A stretch of DNA of 6,074 nt from an uncultured Bacillota bacterium (GCA_946541435.1 CAMNJK010000100.1:1-6074); one strand, 5' to 3'. Positions 1-5,400 are shown, counted from the stretch's first letter. Program-made: numbers and translations. The notes: generated by a model from the sequence alone, not told the origin.

Positions 1-49
1 TTCCGATGTTGATATGCGGCTTGTTTCTTTCGAATTTCTGCTTTGCCAT
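1..49 (-). CDS. tuf: Elongation factor Tu, N-terminal 16 codons only
   Basis: EF-Tu is the GTPase that delivers aminoacyl-tRNA to the ribosomal A site. Only the start is in the window: the minus strand reads ATG at 49-47 and gives MAKQKFERNKPHINIG before running off the left edge. This is the near-invariant EF-Tu N-terminus (the family start is MAK-x-KFERNKPHxNIG), which in the full protein precedes the G1 GTP-binding loop. The start is fixed by a strong Shine-Dalgarno six bases upstream. There is only 51 nt between the tRNA-Thr gene and this ATG, and I see no promoter there, so tuf is probably transcribed from the promoter ahead of the tRNA. The G domain and everything after it lie outside the window, so intactness cannot be judged. 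Confidence 0.93.
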   Translation of the reverse strand, partial: MAKQKFERNKPHINIG

Positions 50-55
50 TGTATT

Positions 56-61
56 CCTCCT
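56..61 (-). promoter_or_regulatory. Strong Shine-Dalgarno of tuf
   Basis: AGGAGG on the minus strand, six bases before the tuf ATG, is a full match to the anti-Shine-Dalgarno core. This suits a very highly translated gene and confirms the start codon at 49. Confidence 0.9.
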
Positions 62-100
62 ACAATTAAGAATCCTGAAAGCTTGTTTTGTTAAAAAAAA

Positions 101-177
101 TGGAGCTGCTGAGCAGACTTGAACTGCCGAACCTCCTCATTACCAATGAGGTGCTCTACCGACTGAGCTACAGCAGC
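101..177 (-). tRNA. tRNA-Thr (anticodon GGT)
   Basis: A complete cloverleaf can be folded by eye on the minus strand. The acceptor stem GCTGCTG pairs with CAGCAGC. The D-arm is GCTC/GAGC with loop AGTCGGTA. The anticodon stem CCTCA/TGAGG closes a seven-base loop TTGGTAA whose middle gives anticodon GGT (reads ACC and ACU, threonine). The T-arm GGCAG/CTGCT has loop TTCAAGT, with one G-U pair at its base. The discriminator is U and CCA is encoded. The variable loop is AGGTTC, six bases where five are usual. The gene sits between sigH and tuf, about 10 nt after a predicted transcription start, and is followed immediately by eight T residues. Placement of a Thr tRNA next to tuf resembles the E. 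coli thrT-tufB arrangement. Confidence 0.95.
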
Positions 178-192
178 ACGCCGATATTTGGA

Positions 193-221
193 ATTTTAAC
201 ATTTTGAATGACCGATGTCAA
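193..221 (-). promoter_or_regulatory. Near-consensus vegetative promoter for tRNA-Thr and tuf
   Basis: On the minus strand a perfect -35 TTGACA (221-216) is followed after exactly 17 bases by -10 TAAAAT (198-193). The -10 is preceded by TGT, an extended -10 element. This is five of six in the -10 and six of six in the -35, in an AT-rich gap within GC-rich surroundings. Transcription would begin around 190-186, leaving a leader of about 10 nt before the mature tRNA 5' end at 177. It is the best promoter in the window and is what a highly expressed tRNA plus EF-Tu unit would need. The assignment to the housekeeping sigma factor rests on consensus match only. Confidence 0.85.
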
Positions 222-271
222 CAATATCACTTTATTTTTCTTGCGCCGTTTTTCCGACATGTGATTTGACT

Positions 272-886
272 TCAGGCATCCAGATAGGTGCTGACCTTCT
301 GCCGGACCCGCTGCAGACAGTTGTCCACGGACTTTTTCTTCTTGTCCAGTTCCTCCGCGATCTGTTCCGCGGATTTCCCCTGCATCCGCTTTGTCAGCAC
401 CTGCAGTTCGTAGCGGCTGAATACTTTATCGTCATTGTGCAGGATACATTCTATGATATCCCGCATCACCAGCATTTGCTCGGGGCTGTCCGCAGGGCTG
501 GCGGTCAGCGTATCCGACAGGCGCATCTGTTCCCCCTGGGCGGCAGCTTTTTCCTTCCCGATGGATAAGTCCAGGGAAACGGATGTGTTCAGCGCCTTGT
601 GCTTGTTCCGCTGGGCGGCCCGGATGGCGCTGATGATCTGATTGGTAACGCAGACACCGGCGAATGTCCGGAAAGAAGCTTCCTTCTCAGGATCAAACTG
701 ACGGACCGCCTTGAGGAGACCGATCATCCCCTCCTGGAGCACATCGTCCTCATCCGCGCCGACCATATAATACATATTGGCCTTGGTCCTGGCCAGTTCC
801 TTGTAGCGGCGCAGCAGTTCCTCTTCTGCCGCCAGATCGCCGTCCCGCGCCAGCCGTACCAGTTCTGTATCTGTTGCCTTGGTCAT
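272..886 (-). CDS. sigH: RNA polymerase sigma-H factor (stationary phase / sporulation)
   Basis: Sigma-H directs RNA polymerase to early stationary-phase and sporulation promoters in Firmicutes. The 204-residue product fits the family (about 218 in B. subtilis). Region 2 spans roughly residues 8-96 and includes GADEDDVLQEGMIGL (43-57), the core-binding segment, and the -10 recognition part around SFRTFAGVCVTNQIISAI (71-88). Region 4 with its helix-turn-helix is at about 157-203 (KSAEQIAEELDKKKKSVDN, 171-189). I chose the ATG at 886 because homology to other SigH proteins starts there and an AAGGGA ribosome site sits eight bases upstream. The reading frame stays open further upstream through a 30-bp repeat, giving a possible GTG start at 1033, but that stretch has no family similarity and no good ribosome site. 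It follows rlmB, as in related genomes, with no clear promoter of its own. No terminator is visible between its stop and the tRNA-Thr promoter. Confidence 0.92.
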   Translation of the reverse strand: MTKATDTELVRLARDGDLAAEEELLRRYKELARTKANMYYMVGADEDDVLQEGMIGLLKAVRQFDPEKEASFRTFAGVCVTNQIISAIRAAQRNKHKALNTSVSLDLSIGKEKAAAQGEQMRLSDTLTASPADSPEQMLVMRDIIECILHNDDKVFSRYELQVLTKRMQGKSAEQIAEELDKKKKSVDNCLQRVRQKVSTYLDA

Positions 887-894
887 TCCGCACT

Positions 895-900
895 TCCCTT
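895..900 (-). promoter_or_regulatory. Ribosome binding site that supports the sigH start
   Basis: AAGGGA on the minus strand lies eight bases before the ATG at 886. It is a partial match to AAGGAGG, but better than anything ahead of the alternative in-frame starts (ATG at 958, GTG at 1003 or 1033), so it favours the short 204-residue SigH. Confidence 0.5.
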
Positions 901-970
901 CGGCCCCGCGGGCCTTCCTGCCGGTTCCCACACGCTCTCCTGCCGTTCCGCCCGGCATCGGTCTGTCCAA

Positions 971-1058
971 CACCGGTCCGTCCGGCGCCAGTCCAACCAA
1001 CACCGATCCGTCCGGCGCCAGTCCAACCAACACCGGTCCATCCGGCGCCGGCCCGGCC
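971..1058 (-). repeat. 30-bp tandem repeat, about 2.9 copies, between rlmB and sigH
   Basis: Two full 30-base units (971-1000 and 1001-1030) differ at a single base (976 versus 1006). A third, diverged and truncated unit (1031-1058) keeps the first half and then drifts. The unit is GC-rich, carries a GGCGCC palindrome and contains no stop codon in any of the six frames. In the sigH frame it would encode a decapeptide repeat, LVGLAPDGSV then LVGLAPDGPV. It fills much of the 184-nt spacer after the rlmB stop, which otherwise holds no promoter, terminator or gene that I can support. The degenerate edges suggest slippage or unequal crossing-over. Confidence 0.9.
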
Positions 1059-1070
1059 AGCCTTTGGAGC

Positions 1071-1826
1071 TCACTCCATCCGCTGCCTTACCGCCTCGTA
1101 TACGACGATGGCCGCCGCGTTGGACGCGTTCAGAGAGTTGATCTGTCCCTTCATGGGGATCGATACGATGAAATCGCATTTTTCACGCACCAGCCGGCTG
1201 ATGCCGCGGCCTTCGCTGCCGACCACGATGGCAGCGGGCCCGGTCAGATCCGTCCGGAAGCAGCTGCTGCCGTCCATATCGCAGCCATAGATCCACACGC
1301 CAGCTTCCTTCAGCTGATCGATGGTCCGGCCCAGATTGGTGACCCGGGCGCAGCCGATGTACTGGGCCGCGCCGGCGGATGTCTTCATCACCGTTTCGTT
1401 CACCGACACGCTGCGGCGCTCCGGGATGATCACGCCGTGGGCGCCGGCGCATTCCGCGGTCCGCATGATGGCGCCCAGATTATGGGGATCCTCCAGTCCG
1501 TCAAGCAAAAGCAGGAGCGGCGCTTCGCCCCGGTCACGGGCCGTCTGCAGAAGGTCCTCCACGGTGCAGTATTCATAATCCGACGCGACCGCGATCACGC
1601 CCTGGTGGACCTGGCCGCCGGCCATCCGGTCCAGAGCGCTGCGCTCCGCATAGGTCACCGGGATCCCCCGGTCTCTTGCCTTGCCGATGATCTTTTTGAG
1701 CGATCCTTCCGGGTTTGCCTGCCGGCCGTTTCCGTCCTTCTGTTTCAGTACTGTCAGCTTCTCGATCTCCCGATCCGATCTGAGCGCTTCCATGCAGGCG
1801 TTCCTGCCTATGATCAATTCTGCCAT
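1071..1826 (-). CDS. rlmB: 23S rRNA (guanosine-2'-O)-methyltransferase RlmB, SPOUT/TrmH family
   Basis: RlmB methylates the 2'-OH of a conserved guanosine in domain V of 23S rRNA (G2251 in E. coli) using S-adenosylmethionine. The 251-residue product has the family's two domains. The N-terminal substrate-binding domain (about 3-95) begins with ELIIGRNACMEAL and includes GGQVHQGVIAV (70-80). The SPOUT methyltransferase domain has its three motifs: LDGLEDPHNLGAIMRTA (108-124, with Asn116 and Arg122), VVGSEGRGI (201-209) and IPMKGQINSLNASNAAAI (223-240), which forms the trefoil knot and SAM site. The ATG at 1826 is preferred because it matches the usual family start. The frame could begin at a TTG at 1886, but that has no ribosome site. 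It lies 79 nt after folA; no promoter is apparent in that gap. Conserved rlmB-sigH order supports the call over other TrmH-family paralogues. Confidence 0.93.
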   Translation of the reverse strand: MAELIIGRNACMEALRSDREIEKLTVLKQKDGNGRQANPEGSLKKIIGKARDRGIPVTYAERSALDRMAGGQVHQGVIAVASDYEYCTVEDLLQTARDRGEAPLLLLLDGLEDPHNLGAIMRTAECAGAHGVIIPERRSVSVNETVMKTSAGAAQYIGCARVTNLGRTIDQLKEAGVWIYGCDMDGSSCFRTDLTGPAAIVVGSEGRGISRLVREKCDFIVSIPMKGQINSLNASNAAAIVVYEAVRQRME

Positions 1827-1905
1827 CTGATCCTGCTGCTCCTCTCCGTTCTCAAGGTTCCGCCCGCCGCAAACCGGCCTTCTCAAGATTCTGCCGGCCC
1901 GGGCC

Positions 1906-2391
1906 TCAGCCCTTCACATACCGCTCAAATCTGTAGCGGCATCCGTTCTCCTCATGATCCTCCGACTGCCAGTCCACACGGTAGCCCAGCGCGTCCAGGT
2001 CCGGGAAAAATGTATCCGCTTCAAAAGCTGCGTCGATCTTCGTCACATAAAAAGCGCTGCAATCCTCCAGGAACATGCGGTAGACGGACTCGCCGCCGCA
2101 GACAAAGACCCGGTCGGGGTCATAGTCCGCTGCCGCCGCCAGCACCTCTTCCCTGGAACGGCAGACCACGCAGCCCTCCGGCGAGAATGCCGGATCCCCG
2201 CTGAGGACGATGTTGACCCGCCCCGGAAGAGGCCTTCCCCCGGGGAAGGATTCCAGGGTCTTTCTTCCAATGATGATCACATTGCCGATGGTTTTTTCTT
2301 TATAATATTTCAGGTCACCGGAAAGATGGACCAGCAGGCTGTTCTCTCTGCCGATCCCCCAGTTCCGATCCACTGCTACGATCGCGTTCAT
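1906..2391 (-). CDS. folA: Dihydrofolate reductase
   Basis: Reduces dihydrofolate to tetrahydrofolate with NADPH in the cytoplasm, recycling the cofactor oxidised by thymidylate synthase, which is encoded directly upstream. The 161-residue length is typical. Visible family motifs are AVDRNWGIGRENSLL (6-20), the active-site acid Asp26 in HLSGDLKYY (22-30), the NADPH-binding GRKTLESFP (42-50) and GRVNIVLS (57-64), CGGESVYRMFL (98-108), and DTFFP (126-130). The Pro-Trp pair that precedes the catalytic Asp in E. coli DHFR (residues 21-22 there) is Leu-Val here (20-21). I believe this is a variant found in other clostridial DHFRs, but I could not check it. The start ATG is 13 nt after the thyA stop, and its Shine-Dalgarno overlaps that stop, so translation is probably coupled. 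All catalytic features appear intact. Confidence 0.95.
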   Translation of the reverse strand: MNAIVAVDRNWGIGRENSLLVHLSGDLKYYKEKTIGNVIIIGRKTLESFPGGRPLPGRVNIVLSGDPAFSPEGCVVCRSREEVLAAAADYDPDRVFVCGGESVYRMFLEDCSAFYVTKIDAAFEADTFFPDLDALGYRVDWQSEDHEENGCRYRFERYVKG

Positions 2392-2401
2392 AATTGACTG
2401 T

Positions 2402-2406
2402 TTCCT
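2402..2406 (-). promoter_or_regulatory. folA Shine-Dalgarno overlapping the thyA stop codon
   Basis: AGGAA on the minus strand lies ten bases before the folA ATG. Its first two bases (AG) are the last two of the thyA TAG stop (2407-2405). A ribosome terminating on thyA is therefore already at the folA initiation site, which suggests coupled synthesis of the two enzymes. Confidence 0.6.
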
Positions 2407-3268
2407 AAATCGCTACGGGAATATCCTTGATCTGCGGGTTCTTCTGATAGTTCTCGATGATCACATCATCCTTGGTGAACTGGTAGAAGTCTTTGATCTC
2501 CGGGTTCAGGCGCACGATGGGCGCGGGATACTGGGGCCTCTCGATCATCTCGCGGACGATGGGTGCGTGCCGGTCATAGATGTGGGCGTCGGAGATGACG
2601 TGCACCAGCTCGCCGGGAACCATGTCGCTGACCTGGGCCAGCATCATCAGCAGCACCGCGTACTGGACCACATTCCAGTTGTTGGCGGTCAGGATGTCCT
2701 GGGAACGCTGGTTGAGGATGGCGTTCAGCTTCAGTCTGCCGCTGCCTTCCCGCCCGTCGCCCTGCTCCCGGGTCACGTTGAAGGTCATGCTGTAGGCGCA
2801 GGGTTCCAGCCCCATCTGGGTCAGATCCGAGAAATTGTACATATTGGTCATGATCCTGCGGGAATAGGGGGCGTTCTTCAGCTGCCAGAGCACGGCGTCG
2901 GTCTGGTCCATCTCCCCGAAGGGGAACTGATATCTGATCCCCATCTGATATCCGTATGCCTTGCCGATGGTGCCGTCTTTATCAGCCCATTCATCCCAGA
3001 TGCCGCTGGCCAGATCCGCCGTGCGGTTGGATTTCTTCTGCCAGATCCACAGGACCTCGTCCACCGCAGATTTGATGTAGGTGGGCCGCAGGGTCAGCGC
3101 GGGGAATTCCTCCTGAAGATCATACCGGTTCACCACGCCGAACTGCTTGATGGTGTGGGCCGGCGTTCCGTCGGGCCATTTGGCCCGAACCGTCTGTCCC
3201 TCCGTCGAAAAACCGTGGTCCAGCACATCTCTGCACATATTTACAAATAAAACGTCTGCTTTGCTCAT
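2405..3268 (-). CDS. thyA: Thymidylate synthase (folate-dependent ThyA)
   Basis: Converts dUMP to dTMP using methylene-tetrahydrofolate as both carbon donor and reductant, producing dihydrofolate for the adjacent folA product. The 287-residue protein resembles the B. subtilis ThyA type (about 279) more than the shorter E. coli enzyme, for example in KWPDGTPAHTI (30-40) and LWIWQKKSN (73-81). Active-site features are SRR (136-138, phosphate-binding arginines), the nucleophile Cys157 in LEPCAYSM, QRSQD (187-191) with Arg188, Asn199, and DAHIYDRH (227-234) carrying the dUMP-binding His and Tyr. A glycine-rich turn (about 167-178) is longer than in E. coli ThyA. The ATG at 3268 is chosen over earlier in-frame codons because a GGGAG ribosome site stands six bases upstream and the extra 28 residues lack family similarity. 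It sits 11 nt after the small membrane-protein gene. Confidence 0.95.
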   Translation of the reverse strand: MSKADVLFVNMCRDVLDHGFSTEGQTVRAKWPDGTPAHTIKQFGVVNRYDLQEEFPALTLRPTYIKSAVDEVLWIWQKKSNRTADLASGIWDEWADKDGTIGKAYGYQMGIRYQFPFGEMDQTDAVLWQLKNAPYSRRIMTNMYNFSDLTQMGLEPCAYSMTFNVTREQGDGREGSGRLKLNAILNQRSQDILTANNWNVVQYAVLLMMLAQVSDMVPGELVHVISDAHIYDRHAPIVREMIERPQYPAPIVRLNPEIKDFYQFTKDDVIIENYQKNPQIKDIPVAI

Positions 3269-3274
3269 ATAACA

Positions 3275-3281
3275 CTCCCTC
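3275..3281 (-). promoter_or_regulatory. thyA Shine-Dalgarno that fixes its start
   Basis: GAGGGAG on the minus strand is six bases before the ATG at 3268 and begins inside the TGA stop of the upstream small gene (3282-3280). It decides for the 287-residue ThyA and suggests translational coupling with the gene before it. Confidence 0.7.
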
Positions 3282-3519
3282 AGATCTTCAGCACCACGTA
3301 CCGCACGAAGCATCCGATCAGGCCCAGGACGATGATGATCACGCAGGTCCACTCAAAGGCATTGAGGTTTTTGAGGCCCTTGGGCTTTTCGTAGCCCTCT
3401 TCCTCCTGTCTGCGCCGGTTCTCTTCATCAAAGGCCCGCCCGGTCTGATAGTAATCCATCAGCCAGTCTTTGGATTTGTTTCTGACTTGTTTCTTGTGTT
3501 TCTTTTTCCCTGATGACAT
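3280..3519 (-). CDS. Small lysine-rich protein with one C-terminal membrane segment, function unknown
   Basis: I do not recognise a family. The 79-residue product has a strongly basic N-terminus (MSSGKKKHKKQVRNKSK, 1-17), a charged middle (DEENRRRQEEEG, 31-42) and a single hydrophobic segment near the C-terminus (about 56-77, WTCVIIIVLGLIGCF and following). This looks like a tail-anchored, single-pass membrane protein with its basic part in the cytoplasm. There is no signal peptide. I believe the gene is real because it has a convincing AAGGTG ribosome site eight bases upstream of its ATG, starts 7 nt after mrnC and ends 11 nt before thyA. It fills this slot without overlapping either neighbour, and its codon use and GC content look like theirs. 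It lacks the KK-x-x-WP type signature of SecE. Its position suggests a role tied to RNA metabolism or growth, but that is only inference. Confidence 0.75.
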   Translation of the reverse strand: MSSGKKKHKKQVRNKSKDWLMDYYQTGRAFDEENRRRQEEEGYEKPKGLKNLNAFEWTCVIIIVLGLIGCFVRYVVLKI

Positions 3520-3526
3520 CTTGTGA

Positions 3527-3964
3527 TCACCTTATCTGTTCCTGTTCCTCTGCGGATTCCAGCAGGGCGAAGGCCCGTTCAAAAAGCCACGCCAGCCTTT
3601 GCTCCTCGCCGGCAAGATAAAGATACCCCGCCAGCGCCTCGAACGCAGTGGCCCATTTGTAAGTCATGGGGTCGGCGTGTTTCGCCTTGGAATGGTATTT
3701 GTGATTGCGGAAGCGCCGGACCATGGCCTGCTCCGGCTCCGTCAGTTCCTCGTAGATCCGCCGGCAGACGTCCGCCTGGGCTTCCGCGCGGACATAGCCT
3801 GTCCCGGTCTTGTGGAGCCGGTCCGCCCGGCTGACCCCGGACAGCAGGATCCGCTGCCGGACCGCCAGTTCATAGACCGCGTCCCCCACATAGGCCAGGG
3901 CGTCGGTGTTCAGCGCCCGGAGTTTCCCGGGATCCATCTCCGGATGGTTCACGAAACTGCTCAC
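3527..3964 (-). CDS. mrnC: Mini-ribonuclease III (23S rRNA maturation)
   Basis: Mini-III is a small RNase III-like dimeric endonuclease that lacks a double-stranded RNA-binding domain and cuts the base of the precursor 23S rRNA stem in Firmicutes. The 145-residue length matches the family (143 in B. subtilis). The signature LAYVGDAVYEL (23-33) carries the catalytic Asp28, and TAFEALAGYLYL (106-117) carries the metal-binding Glu109. RFRNHKYHSKAKHADPMTYK (84-103) corresponds to the conserved basic loop before the second motif. The start is taken as the GTG at 3964, which overlaps the cysS stop by four bases (GTGA) and places Asp28 at the usual distance from the N-terminus; the ATG at 3937 is possible but has no spacing for its ribosome site. 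Lying directly after cysS, as in Bacillus, supports the assignment. Confidence 0.94.
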   Translation of the reverse strand: MSSFVNHPEMDPGKLRALNTDALAYVGDAVYELAVRQRILLSGVSRADRLHKTGTGYVRAEAQADVCRRIYEELTEPEQAMVRRFRNHKYHSKAKHADPMTYKWATAFEALAGYLYLAGEEQRLAWLFERAFALLESAEEQEQIR

Positions 3965-5400
3965 GCCCGGATGACCTGCACGCCCTGGGGCGTATCCTTC
4001 AGGGTGATGCCCTGCGCCTTCAGCTGATCCCGGATCTCGTCCGCCCGGGCGAAGTCCTTGGCCTTACGGGCTGCCTGCCGTTCATCGATCAGGGCCTGCA
4101 GTTCGGGCTCGATCTCAACGGTCTCTTCCACTTCCTGCTGCAGGAGTCCCAGAACTGTGCAGAGCTCCATGAGGATATCCATGCAACCCTGGGCAAACTC
4201 TTTGGAGGCGCCGTCCTTGACCGCGGTATTGATGGCCGTGATCAGTTCGAACACAGCTGTAATGGCATCCGCGGTGTTCAGGTCATCGTCCATGGCCGTG
4301 ATGAAGTGCTCCCTGTAGATCCCCATGCCTTCCAGGGCGGCCTTCTCCGCCTCGGAAGCGTTCTTGCAGCCGGGGCCTTCGCCATCCGCCTGGGATGTGG
4401 CGATCAGATGCTTCAGATTGCTCTTGGCGTTGCGCATTCTCTTCAGGCCGTTCTCGGACTGGGTCAGGATCTCGGGATTGAAATCGATGGGTCCGCGGTA
4501 ATGGCCGCTGAGGATCAGGAAACGAAGCACTTCGCCGTCGTATTTCTTCAGCAGGTCGCGGACAGTCTTGAAATTGCCCAGGGATTTTGACATCTTCACG
4601 CCGTCCACATTGATGTATCCGTTGTGCATCCAGTAGTGGGCGTAGGGCTTCCCATTGTGGGCTTCGGACTGGGCGATCTCATTTTCGTGATGGGGGAACT
4701 GGAGGTCCTCGCCGCCGGCGTGGATATCCAGCGTGTCACCCAGATATTTTCTGGACATGCAGGAGCATTCGATGTGCCATCCCGGCCGGCCCATGCCCCA
4801 GGGGGATTCCCATGCGATCTCGCTGTCTTCCTTGCGGGCCTTCCAGAGGGCGAAATCCAGGGGATCTTCCTTCTTCTCTCCCTCTGCGTCATTGGTTCTC
4901 TCGCTGGCGCCCACGATCAGGTCGTCGATGTTCTTGCCGGACAGCTTGCCGTAACCTTCGAACTTCCTGGTTCTGTAGTAGACATCGCCGTCGGATTCAT
5001 AGGCGTATCCCAGATCGATCAGGTCCTGTACGAACTGGATGATGTCCGGCATGGTCTCCGTCACCTTGGGGTGTACGGTGGCCTTCTTGACATTCAGCGC
5101 CGCCGCGTCCTTGTAGTATTCCGCGATGTACTTCTCACTGACTTCGCTGGCGGTGATGCCTTCTTCCTTTGCCCGCTTGATGATCTTGTCATCCACATCG
5201 GTAAAGTTCTGGACGTATTTCACCTTGTATCCGCGGTACTCCAGATACTTTCTCAGGGTATCGAACACCACGAAGGGACGGGCGTTGCCGATGTGAAAAT
5301 AGTTGTACACCGTCGGTCCGCAGACGTACATCCTGACCTTGCCCTCTTCGATGGTCTTCAGTTCTTCCTTTTTTCTCGTCAGTGTGTTGTATACCTTCAT
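3961..5400 (-). CDS. cysS: Cysteinyl-tRNA synthetase
   Basis: A class I aminoacyl-tRNA synthetase that activates cysteine with ATP and loads it onto tRNA-Cys. The 479-residue product is slightly longer than the usual 460-470. The Rossmann catalytic domain has the HIGH-type motif as FHIGNARP (35-42) and VKMSKSLGNF (268-277). The zinc site that recognises cysteine is Cys27 (VCGPTVYN), Cys212 (HIECSCMS), His237 and Glu241 (HHENEIAQ). The C-terminal part (about 320-479) is the helical tRNA-binding DALR-like domain, with LIDERQAARKAKDFARADEI-type sequence near 433-452. The ATG at 5400 is favoured by the family-typical start MKVYNTLTRKKE and by an AAGGA ribosome site ten bases upstream; an upstream in-frame extension to 5532 is AT-rich and unlike the family. 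It begins a run of near-touching genes. The 128-nt leader is too short and lacks the T-box antiterminator sequence. Confidence 0.97.
   Translation of the reverse strand: MKVYNTLTRKKEELKTIEEGKVRMYVCGPTVYNYFHIGNARPFVVFDTLRKYLEYRGYKVKYVQNFTDVDDKIIKRAKEEGITASEVSEKYIAEYYKDAAALNVKKATVHPKVTETMPDIIQFVQDLIDLGYAYESDGDVYYRTRKFEGYGKLSGKNIDDLIVGASERTNDAEGEKKEDPLDFALWKARKEDSEIAWESPWGMGRPGWHIECSCMSRKYLGDTLDIHAGGEDLQFPHHENEIAQSEAHNGKPYAHYWMHNGYINVDGVKMSKSLGNFKTVRDLLKKYDGEVLRFLILSGHYRGPIDFNPEILTQSENGLKRMRNAKSNLKHLIATSQADGEGPGCKNASEAEKAALEGMGIYREHFITAMDDDLNTADAITAVFELITAINTAVKDGASKEFAQGCMDILMELCTVLGLLQQEVEETVEIEPELQALIDERQAARKAKDFARADEIRDQLKAQGITLKDTPQGVQVIRA

Noticed and set aside
178..271. Terminator between sigH and the tRNA-Thr promoter
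   Set aside because: No stable stem followed by a T run is visible; the only complementary segments (ATGTC and GACAT) are about 40 bases apart. Read-through from sigH remains possible.
971..1058. CRISPR array
   Set aside because: The 30-base units are directly abutting with no unique spacers, so this is a simple tandem repeat.
883..1179. Minus-strand 98-codon frame across the end of rlmB, the tandem repeat and the sigH start
   Set aside because: It overlaps both genes out of frame, is Arg/Trp-rich because of the repeat, and has no ribosome site. The repeat is open in every frame, so openness is not evidence of coding.
1870..1905. Intrinsic terminator after folA
   Set aside because: A five-pair stem with a G-U closing pair and a 16-base loop can be drawn, followed by only three T residues. 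That is too weak to call.
879..2204. Long plus-strand open frame (441 codons) opposite rlmB and folA
   Set aside because: It is antisense to two well-supported genes, has no domain-like sequence or ribosome site, and reads as low-complexity Pro/Arg/Ser/His. High GC at third positions on the minus strand removes stops from the opposite strand.
3280..3519. SecE-like translocase subunit for the small membrane protein
   Set aside because: Size and single membrane helix are compatible, but the basic Trp-Pro signature before the helix is missing, and the expected SecE position is downstream of sigH/tuf near nusG.
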